Origin: an uncultured Candidatus Altimarinota bacterium
GTDB lineage: Bacteria > Patescibacteriota > Gracilibacteria > BD1-5 > UBA6164
Assembly: GCA_938015605.1 (NCBI GenBank)
Contig: CALLPO010000043.1
Coordinates: 1-24,606, forward strand
Reading direction: 5' to 3'
DNA length: 24,606 bases
This document shows positions 9,508 to 19,846 of this stretch, in pieces; the stretch's first letter is position 1; each line of letters starts with the position of its first letter. A model generated the notes under the pieces. The model did no database searches. It was not told the DNA's origin and worked only from the letters and a program-made list of their open reading frames with translations. The position numbers and the translations under genes were made by a program.

Positions 9508-12500
9508 ATGTTTAAACTTCTTAATAGAATTGCTTGGGTATTATCATTAGCTTTAGCTTTTCCTATATTTAGTATGTTCTGGGGAATGTTTTGATGATAT
9601 GGACTTTCTATATTATGGTGAGTTGTTCCATTAACTTTTATTATTAAGAAATTTATTTTATCTGAAGATTTTATTACTACACGACTAGAGTATTTTCAAT
9701 CTAAATTAATAGAAAACATTTGAGAAATTAAGAGTATTTCTATAAAAGAAAAAGAGTCTATAGAAGAAATAGATGATATTGTAACAACATTTAAAACAGA
9801 GTCTATCCAAGATTCTATTGAGACTAAAGAAAAAGAATATAATAGTATTACTCAAATGTGAGACAATTGAGTTGAAGTTATAGATACTCCTCAATATGAA
9901 GAAGTTTCGGATGAACAATTACATTATAATTTAGCAAAACAAGAAGCAAAAATTGAAAAAGTCGATGACACTCCATGAATATTAGATATCTATTTAGAAC
10001 AAGCATCAGACTATATTAAAGAATTCTTTGCTACTAATACGCTAGCTAAGATTTGAGCTATTCTTATATTTTTAGCAGTTGTATTCTTTTTAAGAGGAAT
10101 TGCTGAAACATTCTGGGAAGTTATTTGACCTGTTGGAAGATTATTGATTGGTTTTGTGATTGCTTTTACTGTCTTTTGAGTATGAAGTTTCTTACATGCC
10201 AGATGAAATAAAAATGAGGGTTTAATACTTATAGGTTTATCTATCCTTATTAACTATTGAGTAATACTTAGTGGTAGATACCTTATTTGAGAAAGTAGTT
10301 TATGAGAAGATTGATTTCTTACAGAGGGTATAACTTTCTTACTACTAATATTAAATACTGTTTTTTGAGTTGTTACATCACTTGTTTACCAATCTAGAAC
10401 ACTTCTTATTTTCTCTTTTATCTTTGCATACATCAATCCATTTATCATTTGAGCAAATAGTTCAGGTACTCCTTACACACTTATTTGATATTCACTTATT
10501 GTTTCATTGTGAGGTTTATTCTTAGCTCAAAATTGATCCACCAAATCATTAGTTCAGCATGAAATTAATGAACATAATTATAATATTCTTTTGTATATTA
10601 CTTTTATTTTAGGAAGTTTACTTATTCTTGTTGCACCATTCACAACAAATATTGATTGGATAGCTAAAATTATTTCAAGTGTAGTATTAAGTATTGTTAC
10701 TATTTATACTTTCTGGAATGCTAAATTGGATAAGTCATCTAGACTTAACCTAGGAGTTACAGGATTATTTATTATTGCATATGTCTTTATTGTACTATTA
10801 CTAATGTCTTGATGATCACATCAATGAATTCTTGATACAAGTTCATCATTTATTGTTTATACATTAATTTTATTAGGTTTTTTCTGATTTACAAGTGTGT
10901 TGTTTAAAAATGATAGTTCAAATCCAATTCTACAATTCTTATTATTCATCCCATTACTTATATGTTTAGGTTTAATTCTTAGTGGACATGCATTTTCAGT
11001 TATATGATTATTAATAGTAGTCTTAGGACTCTATTTGATAAGTTTTTGAACACTTCAAAAACACTTTTCAACAGTATTATCATATGCTTACTTTATTTTA
11101 ATTGGTGTATTTATCCTTGTTGCGGATATTAGTCTTGTTGTTGAATCAAGTGCCCATGAAATGTCTGTTTTCCTTACAGTTCTATCTGTTAGTTTTATAT
11201 TCTTGTTTACTACTTATTATTATTCTCTTCAAAATTACCTTTCGCACTTATATAGTATTTGAACAGTATTTGCTATATTACTTTTAGCTCCAATTATGGT
11301 TGTTGTTTCTTCAATAAATTGATTAAAGACTTGAGATATTATTCAGTCATGATTGGTAACAACATCACTTCATGTAAATTTATCTATAGCAAGTATTGTT
11401 TTATTTGCTTTAGCTAATTGGATTTTACCATTTATAAACAAGAACCTTCTTAATAATACTAAAAATATTACTAATCTTGTTGTTTGAAGCCTAGCTTGAG
11501 TTTTATTTATAGCGTATGAACTTTATAATTTTTGAAATGCATACTTTCCTTGAGTTGCACAATGAATTGCTTTCTTGAGTTTGGCAGTTATTTATTTTGT
11601 ACAGAGTTTCCTTGTTGTTCAAAAAATATGAAATCTTCAATCTATCACTTCAGATTCTAGCGACAATAATGCTTCTCTAAAAAATGTTTTTTATACCTAT
11701 GCTTGAATTAGTTTATCACTTTTCTCACTGGCAATAGCATTTCTATTTTCTAAATACCCTGAAATAATATCTACTGTATGGTTGTTTGAAGCTACAATCT
11801 TGTATTATTTCTATTCACAAACAAAACAGTGGAAAATTTTAACTGCTTGAAATGTATTATTTGTAATTTGAATTCTTAAACTGTGATTTCTTGTAGATAT
11901 TGTTGATAGTTGAGATTATAAATTTTTAGTGAGTTTCTCAATAATTGCAGCAAGTTTACTTCTAAATGTTTGGTTTATAGATAAGCTTAAAGATATTACA
12001 TGAAAAACTATTCATTATGTGTTTCATGTTATTTGAATAGGGATTCTTGGGTTACTATTATCACAAATTATTGTGAGTAGCTGACATGGTTGGAGTAGTT
12101 TCTGAATAAGTATATTTTTGACTGCAATTTGAGTAGTATATTCTCTACTAAAAACTGATTTTTTAAAATGATTTTTTATTTTTCTTCTCATTTGATTTAG
12201 TGTTTTCCATATAGCATCAATAGAGTTCATTTTTAATAAACTTGAAAGGGATGATATTAGTTACTTCAAAGCTCTACAATATATAGTTACCACTATTGTT
12301 ATTTCTAATTATTTCATCTGGAATAGGAAAATTAACACACACTATAAAAAAATTATTATATCTATAATAGGGGTCTATACTTTCATTATTTCTAATATTT
12401 ATATTCTAGATATCTTTGGTGATATTTTTGGTCATTTTTCTCTTACAATTTACTGGTGAATAATTGCTTCTGTTCTCTTATTCTATTGAATAGCTAATGA

Positions 12501-13260
12501 TATGGTTAAACTTAGAACTATTGGTTTATATTTTATTATTCTAACCTCAGTTAAGATATTTGGTTTTGATGTTTGGCAATTAGACAACACGAGTTCAAGA
12601 GTTGTTGCTTTGATGTGACTAGGAATACTCTTTATTGCTATATCAACACTCTATACAAAAAAGTATTGAAACAACATCCTGAATGAATTAAGTCCTGATA
12701 ATTTAAAAGATGATGATGAAGATATTCAAGATCACAAAGTATTGTTAGATACTGATTCTGACAATAATTCTAGTGATAATACTATTAATACTAAAACTGA
12801 TAACACTGATAAAATAATTAGTAACAAAAAAACTAATAAAACTGTAGTTAAAAAAGAAAAAAACAAACAAGAAAAATCATCAAAAAAGAAAGAAAAAAAA
12901 TCAGATAACTCAGTCACTAGTAATTCGAATGAACAATTACATTCTAACCAAGAAGAGTTTTCAAATGACTTCATGAAAAAACTTTCTAAAGTAAACGTTG
13001 ATGATATTAAGGTTGTACGTTTCTTCCCAAAAAATCTAGATAACTTTACTATTAGAGCAAAGAATCTAATGAGAGTTTCTAAACTTGTAATTAAACAAAC
13101 TTGAAAGAATTCATTTGCAGCCTGAGAGCTAGAATGAATCTATAATTATGTTATAAAAAATTATAAATCTAAACTTTCTAGAAGAGAGTTTGATAAACTC
13201 AGAACTACACTCAAAGATTTTATTGATGATGGTTGAGAAGTTGAAATTATAAAAAAATAA
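9508..13260 (+). CDS. DUF2339-like multispanning membrane protein, 1250 aa
   Basis: The N-terminus has two membrane helices (LLNRIAWVLSLALAFPIF..., LSILWGVVPLTFII), then a Glu-rich linker with a likely coiled coil, then LDIYLEQASDYIKEFFATNT followed by NTLAKIGAILIFLAVVFFLR, the usual entry to a DUF2339 membrane region. About 860 residues of closely packed hydrophobic helices follow (roughly 25-30 spans). After ~1060 comes a Lys/Asp/Asn/Ser-rich linker, then a small C-terminal domain (VNVDDIKVVRFFPKNLDNFT to the end, with KNSFAAGELEGIYNYVIK). Function of DUF2339 is unknown. It begins 43 bp after the TSP3 gene. Codon 59 (9682-9684) is CGA. The family call rests on topology and the entry motif; the C-terminal domain I do not recognise. 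Confidence 0.8.
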
Positions 13261-13284
13261 TTCCTGTGAGGGAATTATTTTTTT
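13255..13284. terminator. bidirectional terminator between DUF2339 gene and minus-strand genes
   Basis: AAATAATTCC (13255-13264) pairs perfectly with GGAATTATTT (13271-13280) around the 6-nt loop TGTGAG. T residues follow on the plus strand and an A-run precedes it, giving a T-tract on the minus strand too. It overlaps the DUF2339 stop codon and lies just past the stop of the minus-strand 45-aa gene, so it can end both convergent transcripts. Confidence 0.8.
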
Positions 13285-13285
13285 A

Positions 13286-13423
13286 TTACACTATATTTTC
13301 AACATTGCTTTTAGTTATCCTTTGTTCTGCATCTACTTTCTCTTTTAACGCTAACATTCAATCAAAGTTGTAAGAACCATCTGGATTTACAGTGCCATTT
13401 TCTAAATCATTTGAATAAGACAT
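13286..13423 (-). CDS. small hypothetical protein, 45 aa
   Basis: The frame runs from ATG at 13423 to TAA at 13286 and reads MSYSNDLENGTVNPDGSYNF, then DGMLALKEKVDAEQRITKSN and VENIV, with one TGA glycine. Polar, soluble, with a short predicted helix in the second half. It ends exactly at the bidirectional terminator, which supports a real transcript. It follows the 192-aa gene by 66 bp on the same strand. No family recognised. Confidence 0.45.
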
Positions 13424-13489
13424 ATTTTTATGCTTAAGAAATATTATAAAATTAATATATGAAAACGATATGTATTTGCAAACATTTTT

Positions 13490-14068
13490 TTATTTAAATT
13501 CAAGAGATTCTTTAAATTTTTTTACAAATCGTTCTATATTTGTAGAAATATCTGTAACAGTTATTTCTATTTCTCAATATCAAATTTGAGTTACTTTAAT
13601 ATTCATTGGATTAATATCATAATGTTTTTTTCAACGACTTATTGTATGTAATGATGCTCAAGTTCTTTTTTCTACATGTGAACATATTATACTGTAGAGT
13701 TCTTCAACCTTATAATAATATGACTCCAATTCATCATATAAGGAATTTCAATCAACATTTCATACTTTAGCTGTATATCATTCTTTTTTTGAATCACCCT
13801 CACAGTACTTTAATAATTCTGAATCAATATTGTGAAATTTTACCCTTACTTTTTTTATTAAAAAGTTAGAGGATCTTATTTTAATACCTGTTGAAAGTAA
13901 TATATTAACAATATCATTTGAAACAATATTCTGTATATTTTGATATAGTTTTAAATTTTCCTTTGCTAATGTAGGTTTGTATAGTTTATATATTCACGTA
14001 TTATCCTTTTGAACTGTACTATCTCATTTTGATATTTTAATATCCCAAATAGTTTCTAATCAAGACAT
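13490..14068 (-). CDS. hypothetical protein, 192 aa
   Basis: A TGA-tolerant frame from ATG at 14068 to TAA at 13490. It starts MSGLETIWDIKISKGDSTVQ, has a middle segment DIVNILLSTGIKIRSSNFLI, a helical EELYSIICSHVEKRTGASLH and a strand-rich C-terminus (KVTQIGYGEIEITVTDIST then a basic FVKKFKESLEFK helix). No membrane helix or signal peptide. The composition is that of a normal small alpha/beta protein, but I recognise no family. Codon 180 (13531-13529) is CGA. It is divergent from the MurE-like gene, 134 bp apart. Confidence 0.65.
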
Positions 14069-14136
14069 AATATATTAAAGTTATATATAATTTAAAGTCA
14101 ATATAATGTTTTTGAAATCTTTTGCAAATCTTTTCT

Positions 14137-14164
14137 TTGATATTTTGCATAAAATCAGTATAAA
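14137..14164 (+). promoter_or_regulatory. predicted promoter for the MurE-like / dnaX operon
   Basis: TTGATA (14137-14142) and TATAAA (14159-14164) are separated by 16 bp, giving a start near 14171 and a leader of about 32 nt before the ATG at 14203. No strong Shine-Dalgarno is visible in that leader. Confidence 0.4.
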
Positions 14165-14202
14165 TAGTGTAATATTTATTTCTGAAAAATCATTGTATAA
14201 AA

Positions 14203-15516
14203 ATGCTAAATAAACTTAAAAGATTAGTAGCTCTTGATAATCCATTAAGACTCTTATATCATAAAATTAGAGCAGTTATAGCTAATGTAAAATATGGTTT
14301 TCCACATAAGGAAATGACCATTATTTGAGTTACTGGTACAAATTGAAAAACTACTACTTGTAATATCATTGCTAAATGATTAAGAGAAGCAGGGAAGAAG
14401 GTATTTATGTTTTCAACAGTGAATATCATTGTTAATGATGAGGAGCATACAAATACTTCTAAAATGACTTCACCAGATGTTTTCACTCTCCAAGAATGGT
14501 TATCATATGCAAAGAAGCAATGATGTGAAATTGCTGTAATTGAAACAGCAAGTCATGGTATTAAGATGAATAGAATTTGGGGTATTAATTATGATATTGT
14601 ATGTCTTACAAATATTTCTCAAGATCATCTAGACCTTCATGGGACAATGCATGATTACGTTCAAACAAAATTGAAAATTTTTAAGAATCTAATGTTTTAC
14701 TCTAGAAAAAAAGGAGTTAAAAAAACATGAGTAATTAATATGGATGCTAACTATGCAGATCTTTTTTTAGCTGAGACATATGATACACTTTTTACATATT
14801 GAAAAGACTACAAAGCAAACTTACAACCAAATAAAACTACCACTAGTATTGATGGGACTGAATTTGATTTAAAAATACCTTGAGAGAATATTCATATTAA
14901 GACTTCACTCATCTGAGATTTTAATGTATACAATATAATGTGTGCAGTATGAGTCTTTACAAGTTTTGGTTTTTCTAGAGAACTCATTGAATCATCAATT
15001 GCTAAAGTAACAGGTATTCCATGAAGAATGGATTCTATTTCTAGTGAAGACTGATTTAAGGTCTATATAGATTATGCACATACAGAAGATGCTCTCAGAA
15101 ATGTACTTGAAACTTTTAGAGGACTTAAATGAGTTAAGAGAATTATCACAGTTTTTTGAGCTACTTGAGATAGAGATAAGTCTAAAAGACCAATAATGGC
15201 ACAAACAATTTCTGAATTATCAGATATTGTTATATTGACAGAAGATGATAATTATTCAGAAGATGTACAGGATATTATTAAAGATATGCTTCCTTGAATT
15301 GAAAGAAAAGAATGAGAGGATTTTTGGATTATTGCAGACAGAAAGGAGGCAATCAGGACTGCAATATTATCTGCTAGAAAATGAGATATTGTATTATTAG
15401 CAGGGAAGTGAGATGAGCACTCTATTATCAGAAATCACTGAGCTGATGACTGGCATGATAAAACAATAGCACAAGAAATTATTAAAGAAATATGAGAAAA
15501 TAAATTAGTAAAATAA
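14203..15516 (+). CDS. murE: MurE-like UDP-N-acetylmuramyl-peptide ligase
   Basis: A 437-residue Mur ligase that would add the third residue of the peptidoglycan stem peptide with ATP. The P-loop is VTGTNGKTTT (residues 43-52), with the central glycine a TGA. Other family blocks: TSPDVFTLQEWLSYAKKQG, VIETASHGIKMNRIWGI, TNISQDHLDLHGTMHDYVQT with the following lysine (usual carbamylation site), DYAHTEDALRNVL, FGATGDRDKSKRPIMA, and AGKGDEHSII. It lacks the usual N-terminal UDP-binding domain: only ~35 residues (LDNPLRLLYHKIRAVIANVK) precede the core. The DNPR-type motif that selects meso-diaminopimelate is replaced by DDNYSED, so the amino acid substrate cannot be predicted. dnaX follows after 9 bp. 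Confidence 0.88.
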
Positions 15517-15525
15517 AGATATTTA

Positions 15526-16983
15526 ATGGCATTATATTTAAAATACAGACCTAAAGATTTTGAGAGTCTTGTGTGACAAGATTTTGTAAAAGAAACTCTA
15601 CAAAAAGCTGTTGAAACTGATAAAACAGTTTGAGCATATTTATTGTGTGGACCAAGAGGAACAGGGAAGACCAGTACTGCAAGAATCTTTGCAAAAGCTG
15701 TGAACTGTGAAAAACCAACAAAAGGGAATCCTTGTAATACTTGTCCTATTTGTAATGCAATTAATACTGAAAGCCTGGTTGATGTTATTGAAATAGATGC
15801 AGCAAGTCATACTTGAGTTGATAATATTAGGGAAATTATAGAAAAAGCACAATTTAGACCTACTAATGCCAAATATAAGATTTATATTATAGATGAGGTA
15901 CATATGCTTTCTAAGTGAGCATTTAATGCTTTATTAAAGATACTTGAAGAACCACCTGAGTATGTTAAATTTATTCTAGCAACAACTGAAACACACAAAG
16001 TTCCAGAAACTATTATTTCAAGATGTCAGAGGTATGATATGAAGAGTATCAGTTTAGATGATATTAAATCTAGACTTACCTTTATTGCAAAAGAAGAAAA
16101 GATAAAAATAGATAAGCAATCTCTTGATTATATTTCTCAAAATGCTTGAGGAGCTCTCAGAAATGCTATTTCACTATTTGAACAATTAGCTACAGAGAAT
16201 AAAATTGAATTCAAAGACATTATAAAGAATCTTTGAATAGTTGAGGAAGATATTCTTTCAAACTTTCTTGATAAACTTATCAGTAAAGATAATAGTGTAG
16301 TTTGAGATTTTGAACAACTTATATCTGATGGGAAAAATGTTAAGCTATTTTTTAAAGAATTATTATTCTATACTAAAAAAGTTTCTTTAAATCTTATTAA
16401 AAATTCTAAAGATATTTCCTCTTATCTTCACATCTTAGATGTTTTAGATTCTACTTACTCTAAAACTAAAGTTTCTCTTGATGAAAATACTACTTTTTTA
16501 ATTTGAATTCTTAAAATTATTACTGATTACAGCCCTGTAATAAGTGTAAGTAATGGTTGAGCTAAGATTTCCACTCAATCAGCTGTACAGGTAAAAAATG
16601 CAGATAAAACACCTAAAGCACATACACCAAAAAAAGAAATACCTACTCAAGAAATTTCAGCAACAGATGTTTGAGATATATTTTGAGATTCAGAACCAAC
16701 AACTCCAAAAACTACAATAGAAACTCTTTTGCCAGAAACAAAAGCTACTAGTGATTTTAATACTACTGAATATCTTTCTCATTTAAAAAAGAACTGAGCT
16801 AAAGCTATGGTTACTTTAAGTATTAAATGAGCATCAATTTCATTAAATGATAAAAACCTTGAGCTTAAATTCAAAACTAAATTTGCTTTAAACTCAGTAA
16901 ATAACCCTGATACTATTGCTTTATTAAATAAAGGATTAATAGATATGGGTATGAGTGATGCTACTGTAAAATTAATTGGTTAA
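15526..16983 (+). CDS. dnaX: DNA polymerase III subunit gamma/tau
   Basis: The clamp-loader ATPase, 485 residues. It starts MALYLKYRPKDFESLVGQDF. Walker A is GPRGTGKT (42-49). A four-Cys zinc module lies in NCEKPTKGNPCNTCPICNAI. Then come DVIEIDAASHTGVDNIREII, Walker B-like YIIDEVHMLSKGAFNALLK, LEEPPEYVKFILATTE, and sensor/arginine-finger SRCQRYDM. The helical domain III is followed by a Thr/Lys/Pro-rich linker (~365-415) and a small C-terminal domain of ~70 residues. That C-terminus is shorter than E. coli tau. An A AAA AAA G run at 16629-16636 in the linker is discussed separately. It is cotranscribed with the MurE-like gene and ends in a terminator that overlaps its stop. Confidence 0.96.
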
Positions 16984-17010
16984 AAAAGAGCAAGTAAATT
17001 GCTCTTTTTT
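16982..17010. terminator. bidirectional terminator between dnaX and the patatin gene
   Basis: AAAAAAGAGCAA (16982-16993) pairs perfectly with TTGCTCTTTTTT (16999-17010) around a 5-nt loop. The left A-run and right T-run give a 12-bp hairpin with a T-tract on either strand. It starts inside the dnaX stop codon and ends inside the patatin stop codon (17009-17011), so one element serves both convergent genes. Confidence 0.85.
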
Positions 17011-17791
17011 ATAATTCTAATTTTTTAGCATCCTTATATCCAATATTAATAAACTCATCTACTTTATTGAAATCAATAATATCAAGTTTTCAAAAGTCAG
17101 GCCTTACTAATTGAATATCTTTTCAATCTGTTAAAATACTTTGGTCCTCATTTACTTTCATCATAAGTATGACAGAACGCTTAATTATTTCAAAATTATT
17201 TTTAAAAAATCCAGATTTAAAGTTCATTCACATGATATTTTTGGTTTCATGTATTGTTCATGTGTTTATTTTAAGTGCAGATACAGCAATTACATTCTTT
17301 CAATCAAGTACTTGTATAGGGAGATTCATCATTATTCACCCATCTACATAATCCTCTCAATCAATTTTTTGAGGTTTAAATATTCATGGAAGACTAATAC
17401 TCGCTCTAAGAGCTTCTGTTATTTTTCCACTTGTAAATATTCTAGATTCAGCTTTTTCAATGTTTGTAGCTACAATTTTAAGGGAAATTTTTGTATCTTC
17501 AATTTTAGTATCTCTAAAAATTTCCTCCAGCTTCTTTTTGATTTTATTTCACTTCAAAAGTCCAGTTTTAAATTCTGGATCAACAAGTTTAAGTAAATTG
17601 AGTTCATTTGCAAAATCTTGCATTTCTTGGCTATTTTTTCAAATAGCCAGCATTGCTGCAACTATTGCTCACATAGAAGTACCAGAAACCTCATTAATTT
17701 GAGTTTTCTGCTCTTCTAAGTATTTAATTACTCAAATGTGAGCCAATCATCTTGCAGCTCAACCTCATAGAGCTAAGGAGTAGTTTTTCAT
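17009..17791 (-). CDS. patatin-like phospholipase (RssA-type)
   Basis: A 260-residue patatin-fold serine hydrolase. The N-terminus MKNYSLALGGGAARGLAHIG gives the oxyanion-hole GGGAARG (residues 9-15, three of these glycines encoded by TGA or next to TGA). The nucleophile elbow is GTSMG (Ser39). The catalytic Asp is in YVDGGIMMNLP (Asp150). ASISLPGIFKPQ is the usual block between them. Such proteins hydrolyse acyl esters of phospholipids; RssA-like bacterial members have largely unknown substrates. No signal peptide. It begins 16 bp after the thrS stop, so it is likely read from the thrS promoter and subject to the same leader control. This pairing with a tRNA synthetase is unexplained. Confidence 0.92.
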
Positions 17792-17807
17792 AGTTATAGC
17801 TTATTTA

Positions 17808-19685
17808 TTATAAACTTTTAGTTTTAACTTCTTCTATCATCCTAGTAGTAAACTCTTCTAAGCTTTCACTAGTTTGTTCCTTAGTTTTGTAATTTCTTAC
17901 AGCAACTGTTCAAGCTTTTTCTTCTTCTTCTCAGATAACAAGAATATAGTTATTATGCATTTTTTCAGCATTTCTTACTTTTTTATTAAGTCAATCAGAA
18001 GAGTAGTCTCAAGTAACTCTTAAATCAGCATCTCTGAGTTCTTGCTCAACTTTTTTAGCATACTCGTCAAATTTCTCAGCAACTGGAATGATTTTAATTT
18101 GCCTTGGAGCTAACCAAAGTGGAAAAGTTCCTGCAAAGTGTTCTATAAATACTCACATTCATCTTTCAAAACTTCAAGTAATGGCTCTATGAATTACAAC
18201 TGGTCTTTCTTTTTCATTTTTCTCATTTGTATATTCTAGTTCAAATCTTTCTGGAAGATTAAAATCACATTGAATAGTAGCTAATTGCCATTCTCTTCAG
18301 ATAGCATCTTTGAACATAAAATCTAGCTTTGGTCCATAAAATGCAGCTTCTCATTCAACTCTTTTGTATGGAAGTTCATTTTCCCTAGCAGCTGAGTCAA
18401 GTGCTTCTTCTGCTTGTTCCCAAACATCATCACTTCCAAGATATTTAGATTTATCTTCTCATCTTACAGATAAACTTACCCAATATTCTTTAGTCATTCA
18501 CATGGTAGTGTAGAACTCTTTGATAATATCTGTAATAATTTTTACTTCATCCTTAATTTGTGATGGCCTACAAAATAGATGCCCATCATCTTGAGTAATA
18601 GCTCTTACTCTTGTAAGTCAAGAAAGTTGTCCTGATTTTTCATCTCTGTATATAGTTGCTGGTTCAAAATATCTAACAGGCATATCTCTATATGAGAACT
18701 GATTGTCAGCAAAGATTTGCATATGGTGAGGACAATTCATAGGTTTCATTATGAATTTGTCTTCTTTTCATTGAACTCTAAAAAGCTCATCACCAAACTT
18801 AGCTGCATGACCTGAAGTTTCGTATAATGCTTCTTTTGCAATATGAGGAGTCCAAACTCTATCGTATCATTTTCTCTTATGCATATCCCAAAGATAGTCT
18901 TCAAGTTCTTTTCTAATGATCATTCCAGCTGGTTGCATAAGGGGGAGACCTGGTCCTATTAAATCTGAAACAGTGAATAATTTTAATTTAGCTCATAGAA
19001 TTCTGTGATCTCTTTTTTTAGCCTCTTCAAGCATTTTTAAATGAACATCAAGTTCTGCCTTATCATTAAAAGCATAAGCATAAATTCTAGTTAATTGCTG
19101 ATTTTCAGCATTTCCAAGCCAATAAGCTCAAGCTACTCTTGCAAGCTTAAAAGAATTTGCATCAAGTTCTCTTGTATTTTCTACATGAGGCCCAGTACAC
19201 ATATCAATAAATTTAAGATTTTTTACTTGATCTCAGTCTAATTCTTCAAAGCTTTCATAACTATTATTCTTAGTATAATCTTGAAGGGAAGAGTAGTAGT
19301 CAGAATTTTTTCATTTTGAAGTATTGAAATAAAAACTAATTTTATCAGAGATTTTTTCTTTATTTTTAAAATCTCAAGATTCAATTTTGTCAACAAGTTC
19401 ATTTTTAAATCATTCTCACATTGTGTCTAGAATTTCTCTTGCTTGCTTAAAATCAACTTCAAATTTCTTGAATTCTTGACCTTGAGAAATAATTTTCTTC
19501 ATTGTGTTTTGAATTTTTTTCAAATCTTTATCAGAAATGATATCTTCACCAAAATCAAAATCATAGTAAAAACCATCATCTGTATCTGGTCATGTAGCAA
19601 TTTTAGCTTCTGGATAGAGTTGTTTTACAGCTTGTGCCATAATGTGTGACAATGAATGTCTTTTTGTAGATAGTGGGTATTCCAT
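17808..19685 (-). CDS. thrS: threonyl-tRNA synthetase (lacking the TGS domain)
   Basis: The 625-residue class II synthetase starts MEYPLSTKRHSLSHIMAQAV, directly in the editing domain (H10-x3-H14 metal site), so the usual ~60-residue N-terminal TGS domain is absent. Editing-domain blocks follow (YYDFDF, FIDMCTGPHVENTRELDA, FKLARVAGAYWLGN). The catalytic core has KPMNCPHHMQIF with the zinc Cys, PVRYFEPATIYRDEKSGQLS and LTRVRAITQDDGHLF (motif 2 region), QLATIQCDFNLPERF and HRAITGSFERMGVFIEH (motif 3), then the anticodon-binding domain (FPLWLAPRQIKIIPV). The start follows a CCCCC run without a Shine-Dalgarno. Its leader contains a complete attenuator (see 19706-19819). The patatin gene follows on the same strand. 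Confidence 0.97.
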
Positions 19686-19705
19686 GGGGGATTAATTATT
19701 TAATT

Positions 19706-19736
19706 AAAAAACTTCTATTTAATTAATAGAAGTTTT
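19706..19736 (-). terminator. thrS leader terminator (attenuator hairpin)
   Basis: On the minus strand AAAACTTCTATT (19736-19725) pairs perfectly with AATAGAAGTTTT (19719-19708) around a 5-nt loop AATTA. With the two bases at 19707-19706 the T-tract reaches six. It ends 20 nt upstream of the thrS ATG, inside the transcript started at the 19847-19874 promoter, so it can only matter as a conditional terminator. Confidence 0.75.
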
Positions 19737-19768
19737 GTGTATATTTTTTATTTTCAGCACAAAATCAA

Positions 19769-19819
19769 CTATTTTAGAATAGAAGTTGAAGTTAAGGTTA
19801 CAAGTTGTGCTAGGTACAT
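19769..19819 (-). CDS. threonine-rich leader peptide of thrS, 16 aa
   Basis: ATG at 19819 to TAG at 19769 encodes MYLAQLVTLTSTSILK. Three of sixteen residues are threonine (codons ACC at 19798, ACT at 19792, ACT at 19786) within five codons, interleaved with Leu and Ser. An AAGG (19827-19824) lies 4 nt before the ATG, the same spacing as the good Shine-Dalgarno sequences at 5271 and 20855. The predicted transcription start is about 20 nt upstream. The stop codon overlaps region 2 of the attenuator. Its role is to let the ribosome measure charged tRNA-Thr; the peptide itself probably has no function. Confidence 0.65.
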   Translation of the reverse strand: MYLAQLVTLTSTSILK

Positions 19820-19846
19820 TATGCCTTGTTTAGAAAGTACTTATGT

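Larger units (their letters stand above)
19706..19819 (-). promoter_or_regulatory. ribosome-mediated threonine attenuator of thrS
   Basis: Four regions can be placed on the minus strand. Region 1, CTATT (19782-19778), inside the leader peptide. Region 2, 19773-19758, holding AATAG and TTTTGTG. Region 3, 19739-19725, holding CACAAAA and CTATT. Region 4, AATAGAAGTTTT (19719-19708). Regions 1:2 form a pause-type hairpin; 2:3 form an antiterminator (7 bp TTTTGTG/CACAAAA plus 5 bp AATAG/CTATT across a small internal loop); 3:4 form the terminator. A ribosome held at the Thr codons leaves TTTTGTG free, favouring 2:3 and readthrough. A ribosome at the TAG stop (19771-19769) should cover region 2 and allow 3:4 to terminate. 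Confidence 0.7.

Noticed and set aside
12742..13104. Apparent separate 120-aa Lys/Asp-rich gene
   Set aside because: It is an in-frame internal piece of the 1250-aa DUF2339 protein lying between two TGA glycine codons, not a gene of its own.
16629..16636. A AAA AAA G slippery heptamer in the dnaX linker, as a possible programmed frameshift making gamma
   Set aside because: It is in the right place (linker after domain III) and in phase, but the -1 frame stays open for roughly 35 codons before a stop, and no upstream Shine-Dalgarno-like stimulator or clear downstream hairpin is seen. In AT-rich coding DNA such A-runs are common.
17141..17702. Plus-strand reading frames across the patatin gene
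   Set aside because: They overlap the clear minus-strand patatin frame with its intact catalytic motifs and have low-complexity Phe/Ser/Ile composition typical of antisense frames.
19686..19846. T-box riboswitch upstream of thrS
   Set aside because: A terminator hairpin is present, but there is no T-box core sequence (TGGNACCGCG-like) and no specifier stem; the short Thr-rich frame explains the leader better.
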